Assembly (NCBI RefSeq): GCF_019104945.1
Contig: NZ_JAHRWW010000010.1
Location: 1-64,000, forward strand
Direction of reading: 5' to 3'
Length of the DNA: 64,000 nucleotides
DNA from: Thermomonas sp.
GTDB lineage: Bacteria; Pseudomonadota; Gammaproteobacteria; Xanthomonadales; Xanthomonadaceae
A model generated the notes under the pieces. The model had not been told where the DNA came from, made no database searches, and was given only the letters and a program-made list of their open reading frames with translations. Made by a program: the position numbers and the translations under genes. Positions 47,993 to 60,633 of the stretch are shown here, piece by piece; the stretch's first letter is position 1; every line of letters starts with the position of its first letter.

Positions 47993-47999
47993 TCTACCC

Positions 48000-49037
48000 A
48001 TGTCGAACCCGAACATCTCTCTCACCCGCTTTCTCATTGAAGAACAGCGCGAAGGGCGCATCAATCCCGAGCTGCGCCTGCTTATTGAAGTTGTGGCCCG
48101 CGCCTGTAAGCGCATTTCCATTGCCGTAGGCAAGGGCGCGCTAGGCGGCGTGCTGGGCGATGCCGGTGAAAACGGGCAGGCCAGCATCAACGTGCAGGGC
48201 GAAGCGCAAAAGAAGCTCGACGTGCTCAGCAACGAAATTCTTCTGGAAGCCAACGCTTGGGGCGGGCACCTTGCTGGGCTTGCTTCGGAAGAAATGGACC
48301 ATTCGCAGCGCATCCCCGACAAATATCCGCGCGGCAACTACTTGCTGATGTTCGACCCCTTGGATGGCAGCTCCAATATCGACGTCAATATCTCGGTGGG
48401 CACCATCTTCTCTGTGCTGCGCTGCCCGGAAGGCATCACCGAACCCTCCGACGAACACTTTCTACAGCCTGGCACTGCGCAAGTCGCTGCAGGCTATTGC
48501 ACCTATGGGCCCAGCACCATGCTGGTGCTTACCGTCGGCCATGGCACCCACGCCTTCACTCTCGATCGCGAAGTGGGCAGTTTTGTGCTGACCACGCTGG
48601 GCATGCAAATCCCAGAAGAAACCAAGGAATTTGCCGTCAATATGTCCAACCAGCGCTTCTGGGAAGCGCCGATGCAGGCCTATGTCGGTGACCTTCTCGC
48701 CGGGAAAGAAGGCTCGCGCGGCAAAGACTTCAATATGCGCTGGGTGGCCAGCATGGTGGCCGACGTCCACCGCATCCTCACCCGTGGCGGTATTTTCAGC
48801 TACCCACTAGACAGCAAATGCGCCCCCAAGGGCGGCAAGTTGCGCCTGATGTACGAGGCCAACCCCATGAGCTTTCTGGTGGAACAAGCCGGCGGCGCGG
48901 CCAGCACCGGGCGTCAGCGTATGCTGGACGTGCAGCCCAGCGGCCTGCATATGCGGGTTCCCGTGTTTTTAGGCTCGAAGGCGGAAGTGGAAGCCGCCGT
49001 GCGCTACCATCAAGCGCATGATCAAGCCAACGCGTGA
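48000..49037 (+). CDS. fbp: Class 1 fructose-1,6-bisphosphatase
   Basis: [27 protein letters not shown]-type motif ([27 protein letters not shown]) and [34 protein letters not shown]. Start set at [16 protein letters not shown]. Confidence 0.96.
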   Translation: MSNPNISLTRFLIEEQREGRINPELRLLIEVVARACKRISIAVGKGALGGVLGDAGENGQASINVQGEAQKKLDVLSNEILLEANAWGGHLAGLASEEMDHSQRIPDKYPRGNYLLMFDPLDGSSNIDVNISVGTIFSVLRCPEGITEPSDEHFLQPGTAQVAAGYCTYGPSTMLVLTVGHGTHAFTLDREVGSFVLTTLGMQIPEETKEFAVNMSNQRFWEAPMQAYVGDLLAGKEGSRGKDFNMRWVASMVADVHRILTRGGIFSYPLDSKCAPKGGKLRLMYEANPMSFLVEQAGGAASTGRQRMLDVQPSGLHMRVPVFLGSKAEVEAAVRYHQAHDQANA

Positions 49038-49119
49038 TCTTGCTACAGAACGCATCCTGCGCTCACCATTCCACCCGGTGATTCGGCCTTTGCTCTTTTT
49101 AAGGGCAGAATGACGGCTT

Positions 49120-50934
49120 ATGCACCTCATTCAGCAACTCTGGCCACAATTCGCCTTCGGGATCATCCTGATCGGTGGGCTATACCTTTTTATCAGCGAA
49201 AGGCTGCGGATCGACGTGTCCGCCATTTTGGTATTGGCCGCGCTGGTGCTTACTGGCCTGCTTGACGCCAACCAAGCGCTGTCGGGTTTTTCCAGTGAAC
49301 CGGCCATTATCGTCGCCTCGGTCTTCGTCATTTCCGGCGCACTAGGTGCCACCGGTATTAGCGAGCGTCTCGGCGCGCTGGTGGAACGCGCCTCCGGCAA
49401 TGCCGAATGGCGCACGATCGCCGTGGTGATGCCGCTGGTGGCGCTGCTTTCCGCATTCACCCATCATGTGATGGTCACCGCGATGATGCTGCCGTTGCTG
49501 CTGCGTCATGCGCGCAACCGCCATCTGCCCGCTTCGCGTCTGCTCATGCCGATGTCGCTGGCGGCCTCTCTCGGCACCACCTTAACCCTGATCAGCGCCC
49601 CCGCCTTTCTGCTGGCCAACGATATGCTGCAGCGTAGCGGTGATGATGGGCTGGGTATTTTTTCCATTACCCCGATTGGTGTGGCGCTGGTGTTTGTCGG
49701 CACCGCCTATATGCTGCTGACGCGCTGGCTGCTGCCCAAACGCAGCGGCGAGCAAAACGACGACGATTACCTGCGCCTCGACCGTTACCGTACCGAACTG
49801 GTTGTGGTGAAAGAAGGCCACTGGTGCACGCGCCCGCTGGGCGATCTGCAGAAAGTGCTGGGCCAGCGCTTCCGCCTGATCGGCTGGCTGCGCGACGGAC
49901 AACGCCGCGACGACCTCGGCGCCAGCAGCCCCCTCTTGGCGGGTGACGTACTCTTAGTCGAAGCCGCCGCCGACGAACTGCTGTCCCTGCACGACGATAC
50001 CGGCCTAGATCTCAACGCCATTTCGCGCTTTGGCAACTGCGCCGAAGGCGAGGGCAAAGCGCAGCTGGTGCAAGCCGTGGTGGCGCCAGGTTCAGAATTT
50101 ATCGGCCACAGCATTCGAGAACTCGACTTCGCCCGCCGCTTTCATACCGTGATCGCCGGGCTCTGGCGGCGCGGCGAACAAATGGCCGACCGCCTCTCCG
50201 ACGCGCGCCTGCGCGAAGGCGACCTACTGGTGCTCTGGGGGCAGCCCACGCGCTTTGCCGAACTCGCCAGCCACCACGGCTTCCTGATGCTGGTACCGTT
50301 CTCCGGGCAGGCCAAGCGCCGCCTCCGCGCACCGCTGGCGCTCGCCATTTTAGGCGCCACCATTTTGGCCGCGGTCACCGAATGGCTGCCACCGCAGCTG
50401 GCCTTCCTGTTCGGCGCCTGCGCGCTGGTGGCTACCCGCTGCATCGACGTGGAACAGGCCTACCGCAGCATCGACACACGCATCTTCGTGATGATCGCCG
50501 GGGTCATTCCGCTGGGCATCGCCATGGAACAAACCGGCACAGCGGCCCTGCTTGCACAGGGGCTTTCCCACCTCATCGCCCACTGGCCGCCGCTGGCTAT
50601 TCTGTTGGTGATGTTCTCGCTCGCCGCGCTGCTCACCCAGGTGATGAGCGACGCCGCCACCACCGCCTTGCTTGGCCCCATTTCCATCGCCACCGCACAA
50701 GTGCTTGGCCTACCGCCCGCGCCCTTCGTCGTGTGCACGGCGCTGGGGGCCGTGGTCGCCTTTCTCACCCCCATTGGCCACCACGGCAATCTGCTTATTC
50801 TGAAACCCGGCCAATACAATTTTGGCGATTTTCTGCGCATCGGCCTGCCGCTCACCGCTTTAGCCGCTTTCGTGAGCGCATGGATGGCGCGTTGGTTGTG
50901 GATGGGTGGCCCGTTGCTGCCGCATATCGGCTAA
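49120..50934 (+). CDS. SLC13-family permease with TrkA_C/RCK_C-type domains
   Basis: About 600 aa; LVLTGLLDANQALSGFSSEPAIIVASVFVISGALGATGISERLG and QVMSDAATTALLGPISIATAQ; central RCK-like regulatory segment. Confidence 0.88.
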   Translation: MHLIQQLWPQFAFGIILIGGLYLFISERLRIDVSAILVLAALVLTGLLDANQALSGFSSEPAIIVASVFVISGALGATGISERLGALVERASGNAEWRTIAVVMPLVALLSAFTHHVMVTAMMLPLLLRHARNRHLPASRLLMPMSLAASLGTTLTLISAPAFLLANDMLQRSGDDGLGIFSITPIGVALVFVGTAYMLLTRWLLPKRSGEQNDDDYLRLDRYRTELVVVKEGHWCTRPLGDLQKVLGQRFRLIGWLRDGQRRDDLGASSPLLAGDVLLVEAAADELLSLHDDTGLDLNAISRFGNCAEGEGKAQLVQAVVAPGSEFIGHSIRELDFARRFHTVIAGLWRRGEQMADRLSDARLREGDLLVLWGQPTRFAELASHHGFLMLVPFSGQAKRRLRAPLALAILGATILAAVTEWLPPQLAFLFGACALVATRCIDVEQAYRSIDTRIFVMIAGVIPLGIAMEQTGTAALLAQGLSHLIAHWPPLAILLVMFSLAALLTQVMSDAATTALLGPISIATAQVLGLPPAPFVVCTALGAVVAFLTPIGHHGNLLILKPGQYNFGDFLRIGLPLTALAAFVSAWMARWLWMGGPLLPHIG

Positions 50935-50943
50935 ATTCACACC

Positions 50944-52380
50944 ATGCTCGAAACGCTGCAGCACCTCTGGCACACCCTGTTAGCGCTGCCGCACGCACGT
51001 GCCTGGCTCACCGCCGCATGGGTTCTCTATTTTCTTGGTCTTGGTAGCTGGATCCTGCTGCAAAAACGCGAGCCTGTGGCCACTTTGAGCTGGCTCATCA
51101 GCTTGGCCGCGCTGCCGTATCTGGGCTTTTTCATCTACTACATCTTTGGCCCGCAGCGGCTCACCCGCCAGCGCCTGCGGCGACGGCGTACGCGGCTTGC
51201 CTTACCGCCAAGCGAGCACGACGCAAGCACCCAAGAACTACGCACCCTCGCGCAATCCACCACCGGCTACGCCCCCACCACGGCCTGCGACGTGCGCCTG
51301 CTGGTGGACGGTTGCAGCAAATACCCCGCACTGCTGGAGGCCATTGCCAGCGCCCGCCACCACGTCCACTTGGAGTACTACATCCTCGAGCCCGACCATA
51401 CCGGGCGGTCCATTCGGGACGCCCTCATCGAACGCGCCAGCGCCGGGATTGCGGTGCGTTTACTGATCGACGCGGTTGGCTCCAAGCGTGCCCGCCGCAC
51501 GTTTTTCAAGCCGCTTATTGACGCCGGAGGCGAAGTGGCTTGGTTTCACCCACCCAAGCTCTGGTTGCCTTGGCGCAGACCTTTGGTGAACCTGCGCACC
51601 CACCGCAAGATCGCGGTCATCGACGGCCGCGTTGGGTTTATTGGCGGCATCAACCTGACCGACGAAGAAGATCCAAGACGTCGCACCGACGCCTACCGCG
51701 ACCTTCACCTACGTATTGAAGGCGACGCCGTTCGCAAACTGCAAGATCTCTTTATTGACGACTGGGCCTACGCCACTGGTGGCCGCAATTTCATCAACGA
51801 AATCGCCTGCGTCATGCCGCGTTCCTGCCCCGGCGGCGTCCATGTGCAACTGCTCACCTCCGGCCCCGATTCGCCTTGGGAAGCCATCCACCGCCTCCAC
51901 GTCAGCGCCATTCACGATGCCAAACGCCGCGTTTGGCTCGCCACGCCCTATTTTGTTCCCGGTGAAGCGGCGCTGATGGCGCTCACCTCGGCAGCACTCG
52001 GCGGGCTCGATGTGCGCTTATTGGTACCCAAGCGCAGCGATAGCCTGCTTGTCACCCTGTGTGTGCGCTCGTTTTACGACGACCTCATCAGTGCCGGCGT
52101 CAAAGTCTATGAATACGGCCCGCGCATGCTGCACACCAAGGCCTTACTTGTAGACGATCAGCTCGCCATCGTTGGCAGCGCCAATTTCGACTACCGCAGC
52201 TTTCGGCTCAATTTTGAAGCTTCGCTCCTATTGAACTCGGCGCGTGTTGCCGAGCAGCTCTCAGACCTGCTTACTGGTGAGTTTCAGCACGCCCAGCAAG
52301 TTTCTGCGCAGCGCCCCAAACCACTTCTTGCCGTGCGCCTCCCCGAAGCCTTTGCGCGCCTGTTTGCGCCGCTGCTTTGA
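50944..52380 (+). CDS. cls: Cardiolipin synthase
   Basis: Two HKD motifs (LRTHRKIAVIDGRVGFIGGINLTDEE; MLHTKALLVDDQLAIVGSANFDYRSFRLNFE) plus an N-terminal TM region. Confidence 0.95.
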   Translation: MLETLQHLWHTLLALPHARAWLTAAWVLYFLGLGSWILLQKREPVATLSWLISLAALPYLGFFIYYIFGPQRLTRQRLRRRRTRLALPPSEHDASTQELRTLAQSTTGYAPTTACDVRLLVDGCSKYPALLEAIASARHHVHLEYYILEPDHTGRSIRDALIERASAGIAVRLLIDAVGSKRARRTFFKPLIDAGGEVAWFHPPKLWLPWRRPLVNLRTHRKIAVIDGRVGFIGGINLTDEEDPRRRTDAYRDLHLRIEGDAVRKLQDLFIDDWAYATGGRNFINEIACVMPRSCPGGVHVQLLTSGPDSPWEAIHRLHVSAIHDAKRRVWLATPYFVPGEAALMALTSAALGGLDVRLLVPKRSDSLLVTLCVRSFYDDLISAGVKVYEYGPRMLHTKALLVDDQLAIVGSANFDYRSFRLNFEASLLLNSARVAEQLSDLLTGEFQHAQQVSAQRPKPLLAVRLPEAFARLFAPLL

Positions 52381-52416
52381 CCGTACACTGCGCCTAGTTT
52401 CCACGGACATTTGCGC

Positions 52417-52674
52417 ATGCATTGGCTTTTTCTTCTTTTTTCCATCGCCGCGATGGCGTTTGCCATGCTCACCACGTCCACCGGCCTACTCGCGGCCTGT
52501 CTGCTCGCCGCATTTGTCTTCTTCCTCGTCTGGGTCTATGCGATGTACCGCGCGCGTTTTCCCGAAACCCCGCGCGACATCACCACCGCCATCGACCTTT
52601 CCGAACTGCGCCGCCTGCGTGAGCAGGCACAGGCGCGCAAACAAGCTCAAGCAGAGGATGACCCCCAACCATGA
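52417..52674 (+). CDS. Hypothetical small membrane protein
   Basis: Two hydrophobic segments ([41 protein letters not shown]) between cls and pdxJ; ATGA overlap with pdxJ. Confidence 0.65.
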   Translation: MHWLFLLFSIAAMAFAMLTTSTGLLAACLLAAFVFFLVWVYAMYRARFPETPRDITTAIDLSELRRLREQAQARKQAQAEDDPQP

Positions 52675-53423
52675 CTGTTCTTAGCGTTAACCTCAACAAA
52701 ATCGCGGTGCTGCGCAACTCGCGCGGCGGCGATGAACCCTCGGTGCTCCGCGCTGGCATCACCTGCTTGGACGCCGGTGCCCATGGCCTTACCGTGCACC
52801 CACGCCCGGATGCGCGGCATATCCGCCACGACGACGTGCTCACCCTTGGCCAGCTCTGCCGCGAACGTAACGTAGAATTCAATGTGGAAGGCAACCCGTT
52901 TGCCCCACCTCGCCCTGGCTATCTTGGGCTATTGGCTCTGTGCGAACGCGTGCGGCCTGCGCAGGTGACCCTTGTGCCCGATGGTGACGGTCAACTCACC
53001 TCCGACCACGGGTTTAATTTTGCCCGCGATGGCCGCCAGCTTGCGCCTTTAATCGCACAGTTCAAAGCACTCGGCGCACGCGTCAGCGTGTTTGTGGATG
53101 TGGGCGACACCGACGTTGCCACCGCCGCGGCGCTCGGTGCCGATCGCGTGGAGCTTTACACCGGCCCCTACGCCGAAGCCTTTGCATCAGGCCACCCTGA
53201 AGCTGCCCTAGCTGCGGCCGCTGATACCGCGCGCCGCGCCCAGCAGGCCGGGCTCGAGGTCAATGCCGGGCATGATCTCAACCAAGCCAATCTCCCCAGT
53301 TTTCTTGCCAACGTGCCGCAAGTACAAGAGGTGTCGATTGGCCATGCGCTGATCGGTGAAGCGCTGTACGACGGCCTCGTGGCTACCGTGCGCGCCTATC
53401 GCCGCATTGTCGAAGCATCTTGA
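52671..53423 (+). CDS. pdxJ: Pyridoxine 5'-phosphate synthase
   Basis: [62 protein letters not shown]-type ([18 protein letters not shown]) and [17 protein letters not shown]. Confidence 0.95.
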   Translation: MTVLSVNLNKIAVLRNSRGGDEPSVLRAGITCLDAGAHGLTVHPRPDARHIRHDDVLTLGQLCRERNVEFNVEGNPFAPPRPGYLGLLALCERVRPAQVTLVPDGDGQLTSDHGFNFARDGRQLAPLIAQFKALGARVSVFVDVGDTDVATAAALGADRVELYTGPYAEAFASGHPEAALAAAADTARRAQQAGLEVNAGHDLNQANLPSFLANVPQVQEVSIGHALIGEALYDGLVATVRAYRRIVEAS

Positions 53424-53447
53424 AGCCACTGATTTCTTGAGGCAAAA

Positions 53448-53472
53448 AAACGCCGCCCATTGGGCGGCGTTT
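53448..53472. terminator. Intrinsic terminator between convergent pdxJ and the exbD operon
   Basis: AAACGCCGCCC-att-GGGCGGCGTTT (11-bp perfect stem). The A-tract on the left gives a U-tract for minus-strand transcripts. Confidence 0.85.
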
Positions 53473-53513
53473 CGTCATCCACGACGCGCTCCGCAAACCG
53501 GAGCAGTCAATGT

Positions 53514-53915
53514 TTACTTCTGTACAAAGCCAATCTTGTACATGTCGGCATTCTTGGCCGCAGCCAAAACCTTTGCCAACACGCCGTATTCAGCGGCTTC
53601 ATTCGTGTCAATTTGCAGTTCCGGCTGGTTGGTCGGGTCCTGTGCCACGGTTTCTACCATCTGACGTTCCAACTGGCTGACGTCCACCAAGGTGTTGTTC
53701 CAATACACCTCACCGGATGCGGCGATGCGCAGTTCGATGGGCTTGGGTGGTTCCTTGGGGTTATCCGGCTTTTTGTCGGTCTTTTGTGGCAGGTCCACGT
53801 CCACCGGCACCGATTGGATCGGCATGGTGACCATGAAGATGATCAGCAATACCAACATCACGTCCACGAGGGGCGTTACGTTGATTTCGGCCATCGCGCT
53901 CTGGCTTGCAGCCAT
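53514..53915 (-). CDS. exbD: ExbD/TolR family biopolymer transport protein (second copy)
   Basis: [25 protein letters not shown] with a small periplasmic domain. Confidence 0.93.
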   Translation of the reverse strand: MAASQSAMAEINVTPLVDVMLVLLIIFMVTMPIQSVPVDVDLPQKTDKKPDNPKEPPKPIELRIAASGEVYWNNTLVDVSQLERQMVETVAQDPTNQPELQIDTNEAAEYGVLAKVLAAAKNADMYKIGFVQK

Positions 53916-53927
53916 TGTTCGTTCTCC

Positions 53928-54356
53928 TTACTGGCCTTTCTTGGGCGGCGTGGTCACAAAACCGACCTTTGCCATACCCTGCATCTGCGCGATCTTTACC
54001 ACATCGTTGATAAGACGATACTGCGTGGTCTTATCAGCGCGGATCTGAACCGGCGGCTGCGGCATCTTCTGGGCTTCCACCGACAGGCGACTTTCGATCG
54101 CCTGCTTGGTGGACGGTTCATCATTCAGGAAGTAATCGCCGTTCTCGGTCACCGAGATGGTGATCGGTGGAACTGCTTGTTTGGTTTCTTCCTTCTTGAT
54201 GACCTGAGCTTCAGGCAGCTGCACCTTGACCTTGTGGTTCATCAGCGGCGTGGTGATCATGAAGATGATCAGCAGCACCAACATCACGTCTACCAGCGGC
54301 GTGACGTTGATTTCGGCCATTGGGCCGCCTTCTTGTTTACCAACACTTGCACCCAT
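53928..54356 (-). CDS. exbD: ExbD/TolR family biopolymer transport protein (first copy)
   Basis: [39 protein letters not shown]. Confidence 0.94.
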   Translation of the reverse strand: MGASVGKQEGGPMAEINVTPLVDVMLVLLIIFMITTPLMNHKVKVQLPEAQVIKKEETKQAVPPITISVTENGDYFLNDEPSTKQAIESRLSVEAQKMPQPPVQIRADKTTQYRLINDVVKIAQMQGMAKVGFVTTPPKKGQ

Positions 54357-54391
54357 GGTCAGGGGCCTCCGTCAGTTCCAGTGCGCTACGA

Positions 54392-55144
54392 TCAACGACC
54401 CGTCTCGCCAACACGCGAACCGGTAGCGAAGAAATCGTGCAGGTCGTGGGCGAAGGTGTCGAACTGGTTGTTGGTGATGCGGTTGAAGCGCACGAAGGCG
54501 TTGTACGCCAGCAGCGCCGGGATCGCGGCGAACAGACCGATCGCGGTCATGATCAGCGCTTCACCCACCGGACCGGCCACGGCCGAGATGGAGGCGTCGC
54601 CCGAAGAACCGATCTTGATCAGGGCGTGGTAGATGCCCCACACGGTACCCAGCAGACCGACGAACGGTGCAGCCGAACCCACGGTGGCGAGCACGGTCAA
54701 GCCGTCTTCCAGGCCCAGCGATTCGCGGGTCACGGCCTGACGCAGGGCGCGATCAACGAATTCCGAACGGTTCAGCGATTCGGCCAGCTTGGAACCGTCA
54801 TTGCGCTGGTGGTGCGCGGCGGCTTGGGCGGCGTCCAGCGCGATCTTGGAGAACGGCTCGGACTTCGGCTGTTCTTCCATGAAGCGGATGGCGTCTTGGG
54901 CATTAGTGGTTTCCCAGAACGTGCTAACCACGCGATCGGCACGGCCGCGCAGACGCATGTTCTTTAGGAAGTTGATGATGATCCAGTACCAAGACATCAG
55001 CGACATAATGGCAAGTGTCACGAAGACTACCCAGCCTACCGCGTCGAAGTTTTGGATCAGATGGTCAAAGCCCATCGCCTGCAGCGCGGCGGCATTGTTG
55101 CCCCCGGCAGCGGCAGGAGCGGCAGCAGTCGTTTCTTGCAACAT
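54392..55144 (-). CDS. exbB: MotA/TolQ/ExbB proton channel family protein
   Basis: LTVLATVGSAAPFVGLLGTVWGIYHALIKIG and GEALIMTAIGLFAAIPALLAYN. Confidence 0.95.
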   Translation of the reverse strand: MLQETTAAAPAAAGGNNAAALQAMGFDHLIQNFDAVGWVVFVTLAIMSLMSWYWIIINFLKNMRLRGRADRVVSTFWETTNAQDAIRFMEEQPKSEPFSKIALDAAQAAAHHQRNDGSKLAESLNRSEFVDRALRQAVTRESLGLEDGLTVLATVGSAAPFVGLLGTVWGIYHALIKIGSSGDASISAVAGPVGEALIMTAIGLFAAIPALLAYNAFVRFNRITNNQFDTFAHDLHDFFATGSRVGETGR

Positions 55145-55225
55145 ACCCTATACCTTTGGATGTCGTGGATGGAGGTGGTTCAAATTTACAGCGAACGTGG
55201 GATACAGCAGGTGGAGCACTAACAA

Positions 55226-55906
55226 TTACATCTTGAACTCAACCGGGACGCGTACGCGGCTGGCCACTTTCTGACCATTGCGAACTTCCGGGTTGAAGCG
55301 CCACTTGCGTGCAGCCTGCATAGCAGAGCGATCCAAGTTGCGGTTACCGCTGGACTTCTCCACTTCAACATCCAGCACGCCGCCACTGGCGTCGATGCTA
55401 ACGATCAAAATGGTGGTGCCCTGAATACCGCGACGCATTTCTTCCGGCGGATACTTCGGCGGGTTCATGCCACGCGATGATGGATCCACGCTGGAGCCGA
55501 TGTCCGGGGTTGCGGACGGCGGCGGCGGTGGCGACGGCGGCGGAGCAACGGTATCGACAGCACGCGCTTGATCCAGCACAACCGGCGGATCTTCCGGCGG
55601 CGGCGGCAGCACGGTCTTCACCGTTGGCGGCGCCAAGGTTTTGATCGGCGGCGGCGGCTTGTCCGTCGGCGGCGGCGGTGGTGGCGGCGGCGGTGGCGGT
55701 GGCGGTGGCTCGATAAAGGTCACGCTCACCACGTCCTGCTTCTCAACGTCTTGAGCAGGAGGTGAGATTGGGGCCAACAGCAGCAACAGGGCTGCCGCGT
55801 GAAGCGCGATGGCGAAGCTAATGCCGGCAATGCGAGGCCAGTTCAATTCTTCGCTATCGCGGCTATCTTTCTTCTCGATGTAGGCGAGATCTTCCGTCAT
55901 GCGCAC
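55226..55906 (-). CDS. tonB: Energy transducer TonB
   Basis: N-terminal TM, polyproline/Pro-Lys linker and C-terminal NPPKYPPEEMRRGIQGTTILIVSIDASGGVLDVEVEKSSGNRNLDRSAMQAARKWRFNP. Confidence 0.95.
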   Translation of the reverse strand: MRMTEDLAYIEKKDSRDSEELNWPRIAGISFAIALHAAALLLLLAPISPPAQDVEKQDVVSVTFIEPPPPPPPPPPPPPPTDKPPPPIKTLAPPTVKTVLPPPPEDPPVVLDQARAVDTVAPPPSPPPPPSATPDIGSSVDPSSRGMNPPKYPPEEMRRGIQGTTILIVSIDASGGVLDVEVEKSSGNRNLDRSAMQAARKWRFNPEVRNGQKVASRVRVPVEFKM

Positions 55907-55923
55907 GGCTCTTGTGTGGGGGG

Positions 55924-55944
55924 CTCTGGTGGTTCACACCAGAG
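55924..55944. repeat. Hairpin in the tonB leader
   Basis: CTCTGGTG-GTTCA-CACCAGAG, an 8-bp perfect stem, 18-38 nt upstream of the tonB ATG. Confidence 0.6.
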
Positions 55945-56053
55945 TTAATTCGGTAGCGATTTTTACATCGCCGGAACTGTCAAGTTTATATCAAATGCTG
56001 CGACTTGTTCCAAGTCTTTGCGCTGATATAAGCAAAAAAATGTGCTGAATTTC

Positions 56054-57154
56054 TCAACGTGACAGGATGAGTTTGGCGTCCGCCGGTTTTTTCACACCCT
56101 TTTCGAGTGCTTTTTTCGCGGCGTCCTTGGCCTGCGCTTTCTTGCCATCCATATCGAGCACCTTGGCAAGATTGAGATAGCCTTCGCCGTCGTCCATCAT
56201 CGGCGCAGCGCGCTGATAAAGGGCAATGGCTTGTGCCAGCTTGTCTTCAAAATAGGCGTTTTGTGCAAGCACTTGCAAGTCGCGGCCTAAATCTGGGCCG
56301 GGCTTCAAGATGCCCTTGGCTTCGCCGTCTTCGATGACCTTTTGTGCATCAGCCCAGCGCTCGGCATTCATGTAGCCGACGTAGAGCGAGCGCAGTTCGC
56401 GCTGCTCGGTCAGCATGCCGCGCTTGTAAGCGTCTTCCATCAGCACATTGGCTTCGGGGAATTTATCCGCCGATTGCAGCGCCGACACCGCATTCATCAG
56501 CATGCGCTTGTCGCTTGGATTTTTTTCAAACAGCGACTTGTACACCTCGGCCGCTTCGACATTGCGGTTAAGGCTAGAGAGCAGCGCGCCGCGAATGGCG
56601 ATGTGATCCGGCTTATCGGACTTCGTTTCGGCGAGGAAACGGTCCAATACCTTCATCGATTCTTCGTACTTCTCTTCTTGGTACAAGATGATGGCCAAGT
56701 TCAACATAGTCGAATAATGGCCATCGTTGTCCAGCCCATCGGCGGCCACCGCTTTGGCGAAGTAGTCGGCGGCTTTGTTCTGGTCGTCGAGATTGGACGC
56801 GGCATTACCCGCCATGGAATAGGCGATGGACTTGTCGTAGGCGTTCGCCGCCGCATTGGCGCCAATTTCATCGGCGGCCACGGTGACGCCTGCCCAGTCA
56901 TCCTTTTCGTACTTTTCCTGCATGGCTTGCAGCTGCTTGATCAGCTTCTGCGAGGCCTTGGTTTCCGGCGACTTGCGGCTGGCATTGGGATACAGCGGCG
57001 GTTTGGCCGCTTCTTCCTTCTTGTTCTTGCTTTGCGAGCGATCGCGGCGGCTGCCCGCCGATTGCGGGTCCGCATGCGCCATAGGTGCCACGAGCGCCAC
57101 GCCAAGAACCATGGCCAAGGCAGTAACGAGAGGACGGCGAAGTTGCAGGTACAT
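56054..57154 (-). CDS. Periplasmic tetratricopeptide repeat protein
   Basis: Signal peptide; repeated TPR-like helices (NAAEVYKSLFEKNPSDKRMLMNAVSALQSADKFPEA..., QAIALYQRAAPMMDDGEGYLNLAKVLDMDG). Confidence 0.82.
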   Translation of the reverse strand: MYLQLRRPLVTALAMVLGVALVAPMAHADPQSAGSRRDRSQSKNKKEEAAKPPLYPNASRKSPETKASQKLIKQLQAMQEKYEKDDWAGVTVAADEIGANAAANAYDKSIAYSMAGNAASNLDDQNKAADYFAKAVAADGLDNDGHYSTMLNLAIILYQEEKYEESMKVLDRFLAETKSDKPDHIAIRGALLSSLNRNVEAAEVYKSLFEKNPSDKRMLMNAVSALQSADKFPEANVLMEDAYKRGMLTEQRELRSLYVGYMNAERWADAQKVIEDGEAKGILKPGPDLGRDLQVLAQNAYFEDKLAQAIALYQRAAPMMDDGEGYLNLAKVLDMDGKKAQAKDAAKKALEKGVKKPADAKLILSR

Positions 57155-57254
57155 GGTGTTCACCTCAATGGCGGGAGCCGCACTATATCGCAAGCGGGCA
57201 ATATGGGGAACGTATCAGAGTGTACGGGCTTTTACCCATGCCAAATGTCGTGGT

Positions 57255-58073
57255 TCAACGGCACTTCGGCGTATGGCCCGCTTTGCGTGCGGCCTGCATC
57301 ACCGGAAGCAAGCCTTGCGCACGCGCCTGCAGCTCGCGTAGGCGTGATTGCGGGTCTGGATGGGTGGAAAGCCACTGCGGCGGCCGGTTGGCATCCGCAG
57401 CGGCCATATTGCGCCACAGCGCGACGGCGCCTTCCGGGTTAAATCCCGCTTTGGCCATCAGCTGCTGCCCCACCACATCCGCCTCGCTTTCTTGGGTGCG
57501 GGAATTGGGCAGGAGGAAGGTGCCTTGCAGCAGTGCGCCGCCCAACTGCTGCGTGGTTTGCGTGGCGGCATCCCCATAGCGCGCGCCCACCAACGCCCCA
57601 GCAAGCCCCAGCCCGGTTTGCGCGGCGAGCTGCCGTGTAATGCGTTCGTCGTGATGGCGCGAGACCACGTGCCCCACCTCGTGTGCGATCACGCCCGCCA
57701 ATTCATCCTGGTTTTTCGCCACGGTGAAAATGCCGGTGTACACCCCGATTTTGCCACCAGGAAGCGCCCACGCGTTGGTTTCGTTGTTATTGAACAATGC
57801 GTATTCCCAGCGCACTTGGTTCCAAGGCGCGGGCAGCTGGGCGGTGACGGCACGCACCACACAGCCCACGTAGGCGGTGAGCTGTGGGTCTTTCGACAGC
57901 GACGATTCTTTCTTGGCTTCAGCAAAGGCCTGTAGCCCCATTTGCTCTAGCTGTGCCTGCGACACGCCGCCCACATACTGGGTGCGCCCCGTGGGCGAGG
58001 TGCTGGTGGCGCAGGCCGCCAGCACGAGCAGCACCGCCCAGCCCAGCCCGCGTGCTGGATTCACCATCGTCAT
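57255..58073 (-). CDS. M48 family metalloprotease (lipoprotein)
   Basis: Lipobox LLVLAACATS; zinc motif GVIAHEVGHVVSRHHDER (HExxH). Start set near MTMVNPARG. Confidence 0.93.
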   Translation of the reverse strand: MTMVNPARGLGWAVLLVLAACATSTSPTGRTQYVGGVSQAQLEQMGLQAFAEAKKESSLSKDPQLTAYVGCVVRAVTAQLPAPWNQVRWEYALFNNNETNAWALPGGKIGVYTGIFTVAKNQDELAGVIAHEVGHVVSRHHDERITRQLAAQTGLGLAGALVGARYGDAATQTTQQLGGALLQGTFLLPNSRTQESEADVVGQQLMAKAGFNPEGAVALWRNMAAADANRPPQWLSTHPDPQSRLRELQARAQGLLPVMQAARKAGHTPKCR

Positions 58074-58080
58074 TACCCCG

Positions 58081-60552
<2,472 letters not shown>

Positions 60553-60633
60553 CTACTCCCGTAGTGCGCTTCGGCTAGCCCGAAACGCATTTATCATTAA
60601 TGGCTTACAGTATAGCAGCCCACCAAGCGCCCC

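Noticed and set aside
53460-54632. Plus-strand 390-aa ORF over exbD-exbD-exbB
   Set aside because: This is an antisense shadow of well-supported ExbD/ExbB genes, rich in His/Gln/Arg with no coherent fold.
56342-57442. Plus-strand 366-aa ORF over the TPR protein gene
   Set aside because: It is an antisense shadow ORF. The minus-strand TPR protein has a signal peptide and repeats.
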